A stretch of DNA of 64,000 nt from Apostichopus japonicus. Taxonomy: Eukaryota; Echinodermata; Holothuroidea; Aspidochirotida; Stichopodidae. Below the pieces are notes generated by a model that had not been told where the DNA came from, did not search any database, and saw only the letters and a program-made list of their open reading frames with translations. The stretch is from NCBI RefSeq assembly GCF_037975245.1, contig NC_092567.1, positions 16,485,876 to 16,549,875 of the forward strand. The letters are read 5' to 3'. Below, piece after piece: positions 33,641-47,655 of this stretch. A program made the position numbers and the translations under genes. Every line of letters begins with the position of its first letter. Position 1 is the first letter of the stretch.

Positions 33641-34779
33641 TATATATATAATTCAAGGTTACAATGACATTTATCTGGAATTTTTAGCAAAACATTGTCA
33701 TCTTCGAGCTATTACATTGCATACCTAAAAATCGCAATACTCAATTGTGCATTCCTTCAAATCTGCACAATATTTATAAAATTTCAGCAGGGGATGAATT
33801 CATTTCCTCACTTCCAGGGTAAATGCGAAGGCATAATCTCGTGCTTTTTGGATTTATATTTAGTTTGCGTCTTGTAAGACAGAAACATTGCATTATGTTT
33901 ATCTTATAGTAATTGCTGATTGCTTATTCGAACGTAGCAAATGGTGTTTAAAGATTATTTCACCCTTGATGAAATCGGTATGACATTCCAAGATTTAAAT
34001 AAGGTTACTCTACTGACCAAAAAGCATTAATTCTTAATACTCAAATATAAAGTGAATACTAAAGTATACACTGGCCCACACTCCCATTAGTCGGCGAAAC
34101 TGGGGAGGAATTAGTCATCTGCACCGGAACCAAGATTTTTTAGCCATTCGGGGGAATTTATAGTTTGGCCCCCTTACCTTTGATAGCCCGTACACGTCAC
34201 TATAGGCGTGATAGTCAAGTATATACAGTGAAGACGGAAGCATTACTGTATTACATGATCTATAGAGAAGAACTGCCAAATACACTGTAGTATTTATTGT
34301 ACACTGAGTCAGCAAGCCGACTTTTGAATAATGAAGATCCGTTTAATACATATGCAACAATTCTGAGAAAATGAGGTGTATGTAAACTGAATACTGAACA
34401 TTTACTAATCTAAAATAATACATGTTATCATCTTTCTAATACCTTCGGATTTACATAGTTACGTCTATTGGACTTTAGTAGGATTAAATGTTAGATTTTC
34501 GGTAAGAAATATAATGTTCATAGTGGAATGTCTTAGGCTATGGGTAATTAAAATCAGTATTAAGTTACTGCTTGTTCTTACGATTCATTCGGGTTCTTGC
34601 TTGTTATTAAAGTTATGTCATTTCCAGTTTCTTCTTTCAAGTTCGAAAAGACTTTACGTAAATGTACAAATGATAAGCGAAAGATGATTTTAATACAGAT
34701 GGCGAAGAAGGATCAAATGGAATAAGTGACATTATTTTACCTCCTTATTTTTGTTGCGCCCTGAATCTACTGAACGCTT
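33641..34779. other. No gene recognised between the AT tract and LINE B
   Basis: AT-rich. A 66-codon minus frame at 34315-34115 ends next to a possible phase 0 donor (AAG|gtaagg), so an upstream APIP exon is not excluded, but nothing else supports it. Confidence 0.4.
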
Positions 34780-36021
34780 TGGTAAGATGATGAATTTACG
34801 GGAAATGAAGACCCAGACAAGGCCAGTACTTGTGATACAGTTGCTTCCTTAAGTAGTGCAATTTTAAGAAACGCTTAATTTTGATATTTTGATCCGACCA
34901 CGATACACCGAATGGTAAGTCTCTGTATCTCCAGCTACCAAGGCGAAGGCCCTTTGTCTTTTCCGGATTCAACTTCGCCCCGGTAGCTCTCTCAAAGATA
35001 GATAAATCCTGCGAGAGGGCACGAAAGGACCCCAGACTCGAAACAACACACGTGATGTCATCGGCATATTGAACGCATTTCACTTTGGCACCCCCTGGCA
35101 CAACGAATGGAACAAGTCTGGAGTCCCTTCCAAAAGACGGGAGAGAGACTCGCTAAACAAAACATAAAGTAATGGAGACAGAGGGCACCCCTGGTGCACC
35201 CCCTCTCTAAGTTAAAAAACCTCTGAATGAAACCCATTACGATTACAGAACTTAAACTTTCCTGAAACAAAACAGAAATCCATATACGAAAATTTGGGTG
35301 CAACTGAAACACCTCCCATACATTCCTAAAACAACCAAGATCCACCATGCCAAAGGCCTTCTGATGATCAAGATACCAATGCACATGATAAATCATGCTC
35401 AATAACAAAGTCAGTCAAGTCGCGCATCAACCAAAAGTTATCCTGAAGGCATCTTTCCTGTTAGGCCTCACCCACGTGTACCCCGTACTACACGGTGCAT
35501 ATGCCTTCAGAAATCGGCTAAAAGGTGTGCCGAAGTGAATTTGTCCAGTTCTGTGATCCCAGCGTCAGGACTAGCAGACACGGAAGCCCCGAGTCTGTCA
35601 AGACCCAAGACTGGGACATAGTTAAAGTCTCCGACCATGACACATGGTGCACTACCAGGAACAAAGGATCTCAGCGGGTCAAAAAATTCTCGTCTAGCAG
35701 AAGACTGATTGGGAGCATACACATTTCAAAGGCATATATTACCCTGTTGATGCTTGAAAAGAATGCAAACCTATCGGCCCTTGTGGCACAACCCGCCTGA
35801 CGAGATGCCAGTGCCACAAGATGAGTACGAACGAACGAAGCATACAGCCCACCACCCCACTCATAAGCCCATAGAGGAACATCTTCTTCCAAAATGTGTG
35901 TTTTTTGTAGGCAAACGCTGTCGACCTCCATTGACTTACAATACTGGAATATGCGACTGCGCTTGAGATGATCCCTCATGCCATTCACGTTCAAAGTGGC
36001 AACTGAAAGTGAATCGGCCAT
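34780..36021 (-). pseudogene. LINE B ORF2: endonuclease and reverse transcriptase, across the copy boundary
   Basis: Minus strand from MADSLSVATLNVNGMRDHL (start 36021). Endonuclease: FQYCKSMEVDSVCLQKTH (normally Q-E-T-H; the catalytic Glu is Lys) and later CVMVGDFNYVPVLGLDRLG near 35640-35610. Reverse transcriptase: HQKAFGMVDLGCFRNVWEVF, SSVIVMGFIQ, GCTRGA and VQYADDITCVV (YADD box kept, near 35070), ending at 34796. A piece between endonuclease and RT (about 35410-35500) is missing and several frameshifts are present. The element is unbroken at 35942/35943, where copy 1 meets copy 2. Confidence 0.85.
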
Positions 36022-37063
36022 GAGAGGGCAATGAGGCAAAACTACGCCTACGACGATTCCGTAAGCTTCAAGCGCGCTGGAAAAATCATCGTCTGAGGGA
36101 TTCCCCCATCTTTTTGTACCAGCTCGTCCCATTGGCACGTTTCGGCTCGAAGATCATCGAGACTCCGGAGTTGCTGTCAGACAGAGCCTCGATCTCCGGA
36201 TCTGGTGGTACCGAAGCCAGACTGAGGACGGAACTGGACGAGTTGATGGGGGAAGCAGGTGGAGATACCGTGTTCGCCTCGCGATGTGGTGGATGCGGTG
36301 TAGACAAGGGGTTGGGTTCCGCAATGACGGGGAGGGTAAACCAGGTGCGGAGGACGGTGAATTCTCACTTGGTTACCCCTCCTCGCGTGAAGCTTCCTCC
36401 GAGGCAGTAGGTGCGTCGGAACTTGACGCCTTTCCTTTACCCCCACTTTTTCTTCATAGAGACATAAGAGGGACAAACGGTAAAGACATGTCAGAGTGAG
36501 AGTGAGCACACAACCTTCTTGGGCAAGCGGTGCTATCATACCCAAGAAGAAGGCAGCGCCGTCATTTTTGTCTGGGCAGCTCTTGGCTTCGTTCCTGGTC
36601 TCCCCACACCTGAAGCAGTAACGGGGCTGACCGGGATACCGCACGTGAGGTTTATGCCCTGCCATAAACAGGAAGGAGGGAATGTCCCGTTACAGGTCGA
36701 GCCGAATCTGTCTGTGCCCGTTTACTAATCTGGGGGCTGTGCGTAGGAGCACATTTTGGCAGCATTTACAGCCCCAAACCGACATAAAACAGTTGCGAGA
36801 AGTTCTTGCCGAACCCCTAGTTCTACGTGGATGAGAGTTCCCTAACGGATTCCTCGTATGGAGCTTCTTTCATCTCTTCGACGTTACTCAGCAACGTGAC
36901 ACCCTTCTGCTGGGCTACGTCACTGGTAAAACGTAAGTCATACGTGTAACGACACTGGAGGGCCTGCAAAGCATCAACCTCTCCAGGAACTGCAACACGC
37001 TTGCTTTTTAAAATACTAAATACTTGCACCGGTGGAACCGCTTTTCACCGGTCAAAGTCAACT
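36022..37063 (-). pseudogene. LINE B ORF1 remnant (copy 2)
   Basis: Counterpart of 1234-2275: zinc knuckle remnant near 36575-36660 with the same His-to-Asn change, N-terminal part at 37029-36823. Here it continues directly into ORF2, so the full damaged element runs from about 37063 down to 34780. Confidence 0.8.
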
Positions 37064-38159
37064 TAACGATACGGCTTTTGAAAGTAAGAACGATATATGT
37101 TGTATAAAAAAGAAAGCCAACTAACAACTCGAATATATATTGCACCCTGCCCTGGTTAAAGCTCGGTGAAAAATATATCCGATTACTATGCGATTGCTAA
37201 ACGATTACATAAAACGTGACCAACAACGTGTAATTTACATTCAGTAAAGGTATAGTCTGCTTGTTACACAGATCCAAGGTATCTTCATACTTAGGCAAAA
37301 TAGTGATCGTACTCCGCCTTTGGCTGTCGGTGAGCGTTTAGCATTCAGAGAAGATCTGAGAGGTTTGGTATTTCCCATCCTTCATAGCGCCCTCTATTTA
37401 CGGCTGTAGTTAACGCCCAATTGGTCATTGACATTCGAGGGAACATATCAAGTTATGTTTTTAAATATTTTATCTTGGGCAGTACGGTCGACATTTACCC
37501 ATGAAAATAATATTGCAATTAGAAACCGTAAAAATTGCAGAGACGTAAATTCGGTCCATTTGTAGAGGCATCAGAGCCATTTGGTCTTACCAAAGTGAAT
37601 TGATGTAACACAGGGTTAAGACACCTCCAAACATCTATCAAAATATGAGACGATATACAAAAAAGAATACACACATGGAAAGAACCGTTATGGGAACTTG
37701 AAAATTGTGAAATGTAAGTATCCGCGACACAGTTAATACCACGACACATGAAGCACTGCCAGGCACTCAGATGACAGAATCTTGAAAAAAAGCCCTTCCT
37801 TGCAGGAGATTGATAAGGTGCATAAACGTGACATAAAGGCACCATTTCCCTATGGGTATATTAACAGTACAAACAGCAAGAGACCTTCATGACCAGCCTC
37901 AACCCTGATGACACATTCGCTTAGACGTGGAGAAATCAGCACGACCGTACCACAGGATTAAACTGTACCAAAGGAAGGCCACCTACCCATTTTTAGGTCC
38001 ACAAATCGGCATCTTTTTTCAGTTCTGTGGGTTGTTTTCTGAATTTAAAAGTCGTCAACAGCAATAAACGTTCATATTCAGTCTGACTACTGGCAAACAC
38101 CATGAACGGAATGAAAGATTCTCACATTTGACTATGACGAATGAATCCAATCGCTTTAT

Positions 38160-38480
38160 GCAGGTTCTATTCACTTTTCAAAGTAGGTTCATCGACCGCA
38201 TTGAACCAATTCTTTCCGGTAGGTCTCCTAGTAGCTCCGGAGACAGATTTAGCGTACGAAGGCAGGAGCGATAAACCTGACCCCCCCCCCCCAGAGCTTT
38301 CCATAAAAAATAGCAGAGTATCTCGTTTGGGTAACTGGCACTGTCGTGTCCAAGATGAATGCAACAACCTCATTTTTTCATTGGCGCAGTTCTTGGCATC
38401 ATGACCGGTCTCCCCACATCTGAAACAGGTTCGACGCTGACCATACTTGACTTCTTTTCATGATACGAAATAGGCTTAAG
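38160..38480 (-). pseudogene. Zinc-knuckle remnant of a LINE ORF1 (copy 2)
   Basis: Same as 3370-3690, with CFRCGETGHDAKNC in this copy. Confidence 0.6.
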
Positions 38481-41400
38481 CGTAGTGGCCAACAACTGTT
38501 TTTGGAAGTGGTGTGAGGGGGGGGGGGTGCTAAGATGTTTTGTCGTCCAGTTGAGTGGTTTAATGGGATGGGTGTCCCCTCACTTTGGAGACATTTGGTT
38601 AAACTAGGGCTTGGATGAAAATTGTGATATAATTGCAACTTGTGAAACAAGGTTGAAAATGTTGTCGACTGCATAGAATGTAACTCATATAGATGGTATA
38701 TGCTTATTACTGTTCTTTGGGATTTCTAAAATATTTTGCCTGCTAAGGGAGAAGAGATTGCTGAAAAACCATGTTTTTCTGAGACGGGGTGGGGGTGTTA
38801 AATTACCGAGAAATGAACATGGTTCCGCCCCTATGTAAACTCTGTATAAATCGCAAATTTAGTGGGCAAGTTCACAAAAGTTGGCATATATCCGCTCTGA
38901 GGAGTTCTCTAAGGGGACATGTGTCCCTTCCATTTTGTGAATTTTTGTTCCTATAAGGGGCTATCTCAGGTTCACTCATGTGTGTAGTATGAAAGTAAAT
39001 CTTGCCAATGTATGCAACTTTCCGTGTATGTAATATTTTGCAGTCCCCGTTTCGTCCCCGAAATTTGTGAGGGGGAATCTTGCTACTGCCTCAAATTCTT
39101 TGCATAATTTCCGATAGTTATTAACGGTATTAAAGATAACCACCTGTAGTAGAGACCGGGGTCGATGATAATTCGAAAAACATACCGTAAGAGTACATCC
39201 TTATATCAAATATACAGGCAAATTGAGACAATTTCTTCCTTTTTTTTCGTTTAATGTATAAAGAAGTCAGCGTTGACATCTAAGCTCTCTACGTGTATAT
39301 TCTCAGAAAATTGAATTTTTTACTAAAATAATCATGTGTAAACGGTGGAGGTGATATACCTTACGTTATAAATACAGAGGAACGAAGCACTTAATTTTTA
39401 TTAGCAGCCCACTAGAACAATAAACAATCATTGCGTAATCATCTAGTACATTTTATCATTCGTGTGACATTTTAATCACGTTGGCGTTCAGTTTCCTTTA
39501 GTCTAAAGTTTTATTTTTATTTATCACGTTATTTTCCCATTCCTAATGGTGTTCGTCTCTTTTGTGTTAAATATCCACAAGCAAATTAGTTCACTAGTAG
39601 TTGGTCTCCCATTTAATGGTATATTCGGTGGTGTATTTTTTGTTTTCTTTATATTAACACGAATATCCGAAATGAATAAACGTTCGATATTTCACAGCAA
39701 GTGGACAATTGTCTGTTATTTATTACAGAAACAGCTTACCATGTACAGTACCTAATGTACTCTCCGAATTCAATGTCAGTGTTATATTCACACACAAAAA
39801 GTATGGCTAAGTATGAAAATAAATAAACATCACTGGCATAGATGTTGTTTTTTTTAATTGCAAGTTTCACTCTTCTTCTGCTTCTTATCTTTTGTTTTGT
39901 TTTTCTTTATTTACTAAACTATTCTAGTTCATTTCACTTTTGTAGCTTGAACTTTTTTTCTGTTTTGTATATCCCCGATTTCTTTCGGTATCAAGAGAAG
40001 TGACTGTCTTTATATCAAACATTTTGTGATTGCCTTAAAATGCTGCCGTGAGAAGTATTTCAACAGAAAAAGAATCTAACTGCAAAATCAACATGGCGAG
40101 CCATTGTAACTATAAGAAAGAGTATGTGTCATAATCTGTAACACATACACGTTATGTAATTATACTATCGTTTCAAAATGTGATGATGACGTATTGAAAA
40201 TATTACGATTCTGTGATATACACATCCGGTGCAGTATGTACTTTCGCTGTTTAACACTCACTGTTTCGATCGTCTACTACAGAGCACATCATCGCCAATA
40301 TGGTATAGGAACAAAGGAACATAATCGTAAACATGTTCTGTCACAGGATTTCACTGTAATTATGATTATTACCTAATAGCAGTTTAGTAGTTTTTATATT
40401 TACTCGGTTTGTTGTATCAACCCCTAGCCCACAATCAATATCTCTTCCAACGCTCCTACCTCTCACTTCCCATTCCAACCATTCGCCATCACTCCCCACC
40501 CCTCACCACCCCTGATGTTTTTGCTAATAAATACTTTGTGTGAGGTTAACAAGGGGCGGAGATGAGGTGCGGGAAGAGGACGTGAGCTCACTGCTATTCT
40601 TCCGCTGCTGAATGTAATAATCTCGTCTCCCATTAAACAATTTTCCACCGATTGACATGGTCTCCGAACCCCATTTGTAGATTCAGGGCACCAATGGCAC
40701 CCACTCGGTCACCAATTTACTACTCATTCGAATGTTCTGGTACCCATTACGACGATTTAAATACTGTCTATATATACCAGCGTAGATACACGAAATCTCT
40801 CAATGAATACAAGATGTCGGCGAATTGTGACTTATCGAAACTCTCTATATATATGTTTCTGTTTATGTCAGCAAAAGGTGGCTTTCTGTCTTTCGGATTG
40901 GTTTGGGAAGAATATGAAAGTTGTGAGTTTGACCGAAATTCATAAATCTCATAATTGTCAATTTCGACGAAAAATCAAATATTGCTATACAAATTTAAGG
41001 TATACATGAAGATGATATAATGTAGTCAGTTGGCCCTTGCAGCATATACGTACTCCTATGTTTACCGTAGCAACGGTTGACATGGAAATACATGGAGTGG
41101 ACAATTTACGGGTACCCGCGGCTCAATCATGGCCATTGAAGAAATGATGGTCGGTGTTCCAATTGCCGGGTGAAGTGGCAAAACGTGTCCGTTGATGCTT
41201 CTGAGAAAGTATCAGTGTTAGGTAACTTTGGTGTCTTACAACGTTGTCAAATTTCAGCCAAAACCTGACAGCGTAGATAGGTACTATAACACGTTGTTAC
41301 GAAGTTTTCTTTTTAATTTGATCTGTACACATATTTTCTAACAAGAGGGCAATATTTTGGGGGTTCTTTCTTCTTTTCTCTCAGGTGTGAAGTGCCCAAT

Positions 41401-41655
41401 TAACTCGTTGAGGGTGTTCATTCGTTTTTCACTTGTCTAAGCAGGTGCACAGGTTTTTATTTGCAGAGAGATTAACTGCATTAAAACATTAACAGAAAAT
41501 TAATCTGGATAATTTAAAATGCGTAAAGACGTTCTTAATTTCAATGGCATTCCTCCTGTGCTATGCTTTGCTGTACAGGTGGATGTAACCGTTGCCTTTC
41601 GAGATTCAGATACCGGCTTCCTTAACTTAGCGAGGCATACGATTTTACACAAACA
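38481..41655. other. Long intergenic stretch, no gene recognised (copy 2)
   Basis: Counterpart of 3691-6868, about 1% different or less. Confidence 0.5.
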
Positions 41656-41922
41656 TTTATCTGGGGCTGCTTTTTTATGGGGGGGGGGGGGGTCGCTGGT
41701 GTGATGGGGATGGGTGTTTTGTTTCGCTGCGAGCTGGTCGTCCTTTGAGTGGTTTTGTGAATGTTAGAGTGGGTGGTTGGGGGTTTGTCACTGCTGGTCG
41801 GTGGGCATGTTTGCTTTTTTGGCTCGCTTGACTTGATTTGTATTTGTCAGAGTGGGATGGTTAGATAGTGCCGTTTGGCCGTGACGTTTTGGTTCCCGCA
41901 GGGCGGGTCACGTAAAAAGCAC
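41656..41922 (+). mobile_element. LINE D tail (copy 2)
   Basis: Counterpart of 6869-7136; the G-run is slightly different in length. Confidence 0.75.
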
Positions 41923-42269
41923 AAAATGAGAAGAATACTAAAATGATCTGCGGTATGACATTACAAGTTAAACGTCAGTAGATATTGCGAAGAACGTACA
42001 ACAAAACAGGTACAACAGTACATCGAATCCCGTGTTTACCAAGTGATTAGATGCGTTATTAAATATTGAAGACCAATCATATTCAGATACTGCTTTCAAA
42101 ACAGTTATTTGCAAATTTTATTCAGCGATACTACATTGACGTATGTCCATCACCATTTTATCATTTCACTTAATCTATCATCATGCATACTAACTGGTTT
42201 AACATACTAAATGGTTTAAGAGCGGTATAACATCAAGGTAAACTACATGCATATTTTGTTTATTCCCCA

Positions 42270-42685
42270 CTAACAGCTGTCGGATTGACTTTTCCAAATC
42301 ATGAGTCGTCGGTCGATATGATTATTCTCCAACCAATTACGCTTAACCTGTGTAAATAAAAAAAAGATGGATATTCAAATTTGCTTGCAGCACTTTCTGT
42401 GAATAGAGAAATATGGACACGGAAGGATGTAGTTTGAATATATACAAACTGCCAGTAATGGGGTTACTGTGAAAACTACGTGAGAACAATAGAGAGACAA
42501 CTCAAGCATTCGATAAGTCGAACATATTTCCTTTTGTACTTTTCCACTTTATTCTGATTAAGTGAAAGAGTTACAACCACTTGACAGGAATCCCTGTTTA
42601 TCATTGGAAAAGTAAAAATTTGACTCTTCTTTCAAGGAGATTATATTGAAGTGTAATATAATTATTGCGGAACATATATAAATAC

Positions 42686-42720
<35 letters not shown>

Positions 42721-42869
42721 CGTGCGTATGCGAATGTGTGTGTGTTACATACCATAGTTACATCGTGTTTGTACATCGGAACAGCACCACGGCTCCTGAT
42801 GGTTAAGACAATCATAGCTACAGCTACAAAAACCGTTTGCACCACAAGGGATGTGGATCCCACATTGAC
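42270..42869 (-). CDS. SP-A second module (copy 2)
   Basis: Exons 42869-42753 (117 nt) and 42347-42270 (78 nt), same splice borders, phases and AATAAA (42264-42259) as copy 1. The intron is shorter because of a 33 bp loss. Confidence 0.5.
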
Positions 42870-43043
42870 CTGAGATAAAACAAAGTTGACTCGAAAAGTA
42901 AACAAAAACGTATATGTGACTTCCTTTTGCATGAAAGGGTGACAGGGACTAGTATGAATCAGCGCAAAATAGAACTCATGGTTTCTTTACATCTCTCTAG
43001 AGAAGTGGCAGTTTTTCTTTATTTCGTTGCAGATTTGTCTTTC

Positions 43044-46000
43044 TCAGGATTCTTTAGGACTGCTTTCTTCAAAGCATTCCTCTTTTGTTTCTGCAACATT
43101 TCTGTCACTAGAATTACTGGTACATCCTTTTTCTTCTTGTACACTCACAAACCCATTAATTGGTAAACCTATGAAAGGCGCCAACATTTCGTTTAACCAA
43201 ATGAACAATATTTGCGAGTAGTAGTTACGTCCCAGTCGAATTTATTCATATTTGTTGATATATCGTCCTTATTAATAAAGCTCACAAGTCAAAGGAATAC
43301 AACTTTTCCATAATGTTTGTAAACCATGCGTATTGTAATAAGATTGTAACTTCAAGCAAATTAATATTTCACTGAGTAATTCCAACGGATCATTGATTAA
43401 AGAAACAACTGTTAAGCATGCATTTACCTTCCGCAGTTGAGAGCAACATTGCTACGGCCACGAGGATGGCTAGAACAACCTGCTAAGAAATGTAATAACA
43501 ACAACTTACATGATGAAGATTAAACGTGGAGCTTTAGAATTAGATACATATAAAGACGATGTTATACATTTTATGCAAAGTCAATATTTTGCATCCATGG
43601 CGTAACATTTTATCGTAACATGTAGTATACCTGTCTTAAATCTGACTTGTATGTTCTGTACAATATCATTCTTATATTTTAAATCGTAAGCACGATATTA
43701 CTTATTCCATATTATCTGATAAGCCGATCAATTACTACATTTTACTTGATTGCTCTTTTCTTTACAAAATTCATTTGAGTAAAAAGCATTAACAAGTACA
43801 TAGATAACGTTCAATTAGTGAGGGAAAAAACAATGTCTATATATGTTCAATCAGTCGATTTTTTGTAATGACGTTATTGCCGTATAAAGGTTAAATTTAA
43901 TGTTGTGATGTCCTGGACCATGCTTTCAGCACATGTCTAACTTCTATGCAACGTTAATGCCGTGAGAAATGACCTTTTCAAAAGTAGATAATCATCAATA
44001 AAAGTAGATGGAATCTAGCAGAAACATTGTCACATCGGTTCATCAAATGCAAACAAACAACACTGAATAGGATAACATATATATACATTTAAATTACATG
44101 TTTCTATTGCTTTACAGATTAGCAAAGAGTGAATGTTGTTAAATGCCATCCACTGGTTCTCTGCATACCAATAATTCTAGGGCGAGAGAGACAGTGTTGA
44201 ATATGCAGAACGATCTGAATTTATTTGACGTGTGGCGGGTTTTTCATCCAAATGAAAAGAGGTATACCTGGCGGCAAAAACATCCAATTAAACAGAGCCG
44301 CATATATTTTTTCCTTGATTTCATCCGGATTACTTAATACTGTGTCAAAGTCATTAATAATAGCAGGCTATAGGACTGATAATTCATTAATCAGCACAGT
44401 GTTTAATTTAAATAAATAAGGTCACAAAATGGAGAGGATTGTGGAAATTTAATAACTCTTTACTGAAAGAAGACTGCTGCTATTTTACGATTGTTAATGA
44501 CACAATCGCCATTATTGACGAATATGCATGGTTTCCTTATGTTCGAGAAAATATTAAATATCAATATTGGTGATTTAAATCGTAAGCCCCAGTCTATTCG
44601 TGAGACTCAAAGGATGTATGGTAAGGGCCCGTGTGGAATGGCCTGAAGAAGCAGAGAAACCAACGTTTTTTCTCCATTTAGAAAAAAGGAACAATGTTGT
44701 TAAACACATTTGGCACTTAAAAAAATGTTAATAATCAGGATATTTATGATCACGATCAAATACAGAGAGAAATTTTTAATTGTATCAACTTTTATATAGT
44801 TCCCAGGATGCTCATATATAAGTAATGGAGATGTACAAGGGAAGTTTGGTCAAAGCATTATCAAATTAGCAGTAAATGAGTCTATTAGCCTTGAAGGTAT
44901 TTTGACTTATGAAAATGTTACTTGTGGTTTGAGAAATTTGAAGAGCAGCAAATCTCCTGACTCTGATGGTTTTACTATTGAGTTTTTAAAGTTTTTCTGG
45001 AATGAACTTGGTCATTTTTTGTTACGGTCATTAAATTTCGGCTATGAAAATTCGTTATTGGTTACACAAAGGCAAGATGTTATCATCCTAATTCCAAAGG
45101 GTGATAAACCTCGTTTCTGTTTGAAGAATTGGAGACCAATTTCACTGCTTATTGTGTCTTATAAAATTGCATCTTCCTGCATTGCAAATCGTATGAAGGC
45201 AGTTCTTCCTAATATTATTTCTTCGAATCAAAGGGGATTCCTCAAAGGTCGGTATATTGGTGATAGCATTCGTACAGTGTATGACATTAATAATAGTCTC
45301 GAAGAAGACCAAACACCAGGGATTTTATTTGGGATTGATATTGAAAAGACTTTTGATAGTATTTCGATTAGGTTTATTAGAAATGCACTCCGCCTTTTTA
45401 AGTTCGGTCCTTCCATTATCCAGTGGTTTGGTACTTTTTATAGTGATGTGTTTTCCTCTGTTCTTGTAAGTGGCTTTTTATATGAAAAAAGTATATATAT
45501 TGATCGTGGTTGCAGACAAGGATACACTTTGTCTCCATATCTTTTTCTTTCAAGTGTAAAATTATTGAGAATTCTTATTAATTATGGTAATTCTATTTCG
45601 GTATTGATATTGGAGGAGGCTGTTCTAAAATAGTACAGCATGCTGACGATACAACCTTTTTCATGCACGGGGATGAAATATCTTTTAATATTATAGTGAT
45701 ACAGCTTGATTATTTTGGTTCATTGCCTTGGCTAAATTTGAACCCTAGTAAATATTTTCTTGTAGGGTTGGGGAGTTTCAAAGGGTCTTCGTTTCCATTT
45801 AATAGAAAATAATAATATTTGTTGGAACAAGGGTGATGATTTTACACTATTGGGGATTGTGTTTAAAAAAGTAATTAATATTTTAAAGATGTGGGAGAAA
45901 TGTAACCTTTCAGTGCTGGGTCGCATTACCATTGTTAAATCTTTATTATTGCGTTGTTTTAGTTACTATATTATGACGCTTCCATTACCCAGTCCGGAAA

Positions 46001-47652
46001 ATATTGAAAGAGTACACTCCATGTTTTTTTTTTACGTTTTGTGTGGAAAAATAAACCAGACCGTATTAGTCGAAGACAATTAATACAAGGATACCCTGAT
46101 GGGGGATTGAAAATGGTAGATTTTTGTAAACAATGTACTGCACTTAAGATCTCTACGTTTTGTCGTTTGTTGAAGGGGATGCTTCTGTATTTTACATAGG
46201 TACACTATAAGTATTGACTCTTTCTTTCATAATTGGGACTTTTATGTGAAGTTAGTGAGTTTAAATATCTGTAATCCTTTTTGAAAAAAAAACCTTTTTG
46301 AAACTACACATAATTTACTTCATGATGTTTTCTCTACTATTTACGATGATACTACTATATTAACATTACCAATTTGGAATAACAGTTTATTTAAAGTTGG
46401 AAATAGCCCAGTATATTACAAACGTTGGTATGATAAGGGTATACGCTTTATTGACGATTTGATTAGTATTGGTACTTTTTTTACTTTTGATAATTTTACT
46501 GAGAAGTTTAATATATCAACCACTTTTTTGGAGAATAATGGTATTATTAGCTCTATTAAGGAACAATGGAAGGATTTATCAAATGATACAATTTTAAGGG
46601 TTACTTTTCCTAATAATAGTTATATTAATACTCTGCATACAAGCGGTTCTTTTTGTTCTAAAGCACTTTACAATAGATTGCTGGAGTTTTCAACATAGTT
46701 TCGATATAGACTGTTGCATAGGATTATTCCAACTAACAAGTATTTGCATTTAATAAAAGTTACTACTTCTGATAATTGTGATTTTTTTTCATGAATATTG
46801 AAACCATTGAACATATTTTTTTATGATTGTGCTAAAATCGGCTAAGATTTGGAAAAATTTACAAATAATACTTAATAATGCCAGTGTGAATACGATAATG
46901 AAAGATATATCCAAAGTGTTATTTGGTGCAAAGTTTGCTCGTAAATTAAATTAATCAAACGTTACATTTTGAATTGCAAATTACAAAAGATAATCCCAAG
47001 GCAAAATAAATTACTTCTGTATTTAAAAGAATATTTTAATAAGAAATATGAAAGGTGCAGAGTGGGAAAAATACTGGCTTCCTTGGCATAATTTTCTTCA
47101 ATTACACCTTGTATTATAAATATTTTGTCGTGCCTATTCTAATTTAATTTATCGTCTCTCATTCATAACGTATTTTACGATGACACATATGTTTACTTTT
47201 TGTGCATTATGCAAGAGAACAAAAAAGATTAAAAAAATAATGAAAAATAAGAACTTTAACTATGAGCCTGTACGGAGGAGCCGACGAGACCACCACTGTA
47301 GCATTGAAGAAGTTTTCGAAAGATTTAGCATATTTTAGAACTGAACATCTTGACAACAGGAATAGTTACAGAGATATCTCTAGTAGTGAAATTGGTTACT
47401 CCAGTTATAACATACCGATTATGCTAATTCTTAACCTCCTCGGACAAAATACTCAGGCCTAACGAACATTTTTCATGGAAACAGCATGTCAATGGTTCAC
47501 CTAAATCATTTCTAAGTTAATTTATAGAGTGCACTTCAACTACACACCTACAACTCATGCGAACCGTTCATTTACTGTAAATATCAATTTATCACTTATA
47601 ACACCAAAAAAAAAGGAAAATCCTTACTTACCGTGAGAGTTTTGTGTTCCAT
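43044..47652 (-). CDS. SP-A secreted peptide (copy 2)
   Basis: Exons 47652-47632, 43479-43428 and 43168-43044 encode the same 65-residue product as copy 1; I saw no change in the coding exons, while the intron LINE and flanks differ at many sites. AATAAA at 43023-43018. Confidence 0.6.
44127..47130 (+). mobile_element. LINE C (copy 2)
   Basis: Same truncated Tx1/L1-like element in SP-A intron 1, with the same frameshift and HADD change, plus its own damage (extra A near 45810, different T-run near 46027). RT core at 44902-45633. Confidence 0.85.
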
Positions 47653-47655
47653 TTC

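Larger units (their letters stand above)
1155..35942. repeat. Copy 1 of a 34.8 kb direct tandem duplication
   Basis: The whole segment recurs from 35943 onward in the same order and orientation. The offset starts at 34,788 and drops to 34,300 before the TIR element and to 29,264 after it, because of copy-specific insertions. It contains SP-A, SP-B, APIP, LINE B remnants, LINE C, four LINE D tails, three SINEs and AT microsatellites. Unique to copy 1 are the 5,036 bp TIR element, a ~1 kb block at about 14661-15643, ~145 bp near 12.67-12.81 kb, ~33 bp near 7.73 kb and ~17 bp near 23.48 kb. Confidence 0.97.

Noticed and set aside
33194-33728. Open frames over the long AT tract
   Set aside because: Same artefact of (TA)n repeats; no codon signal.
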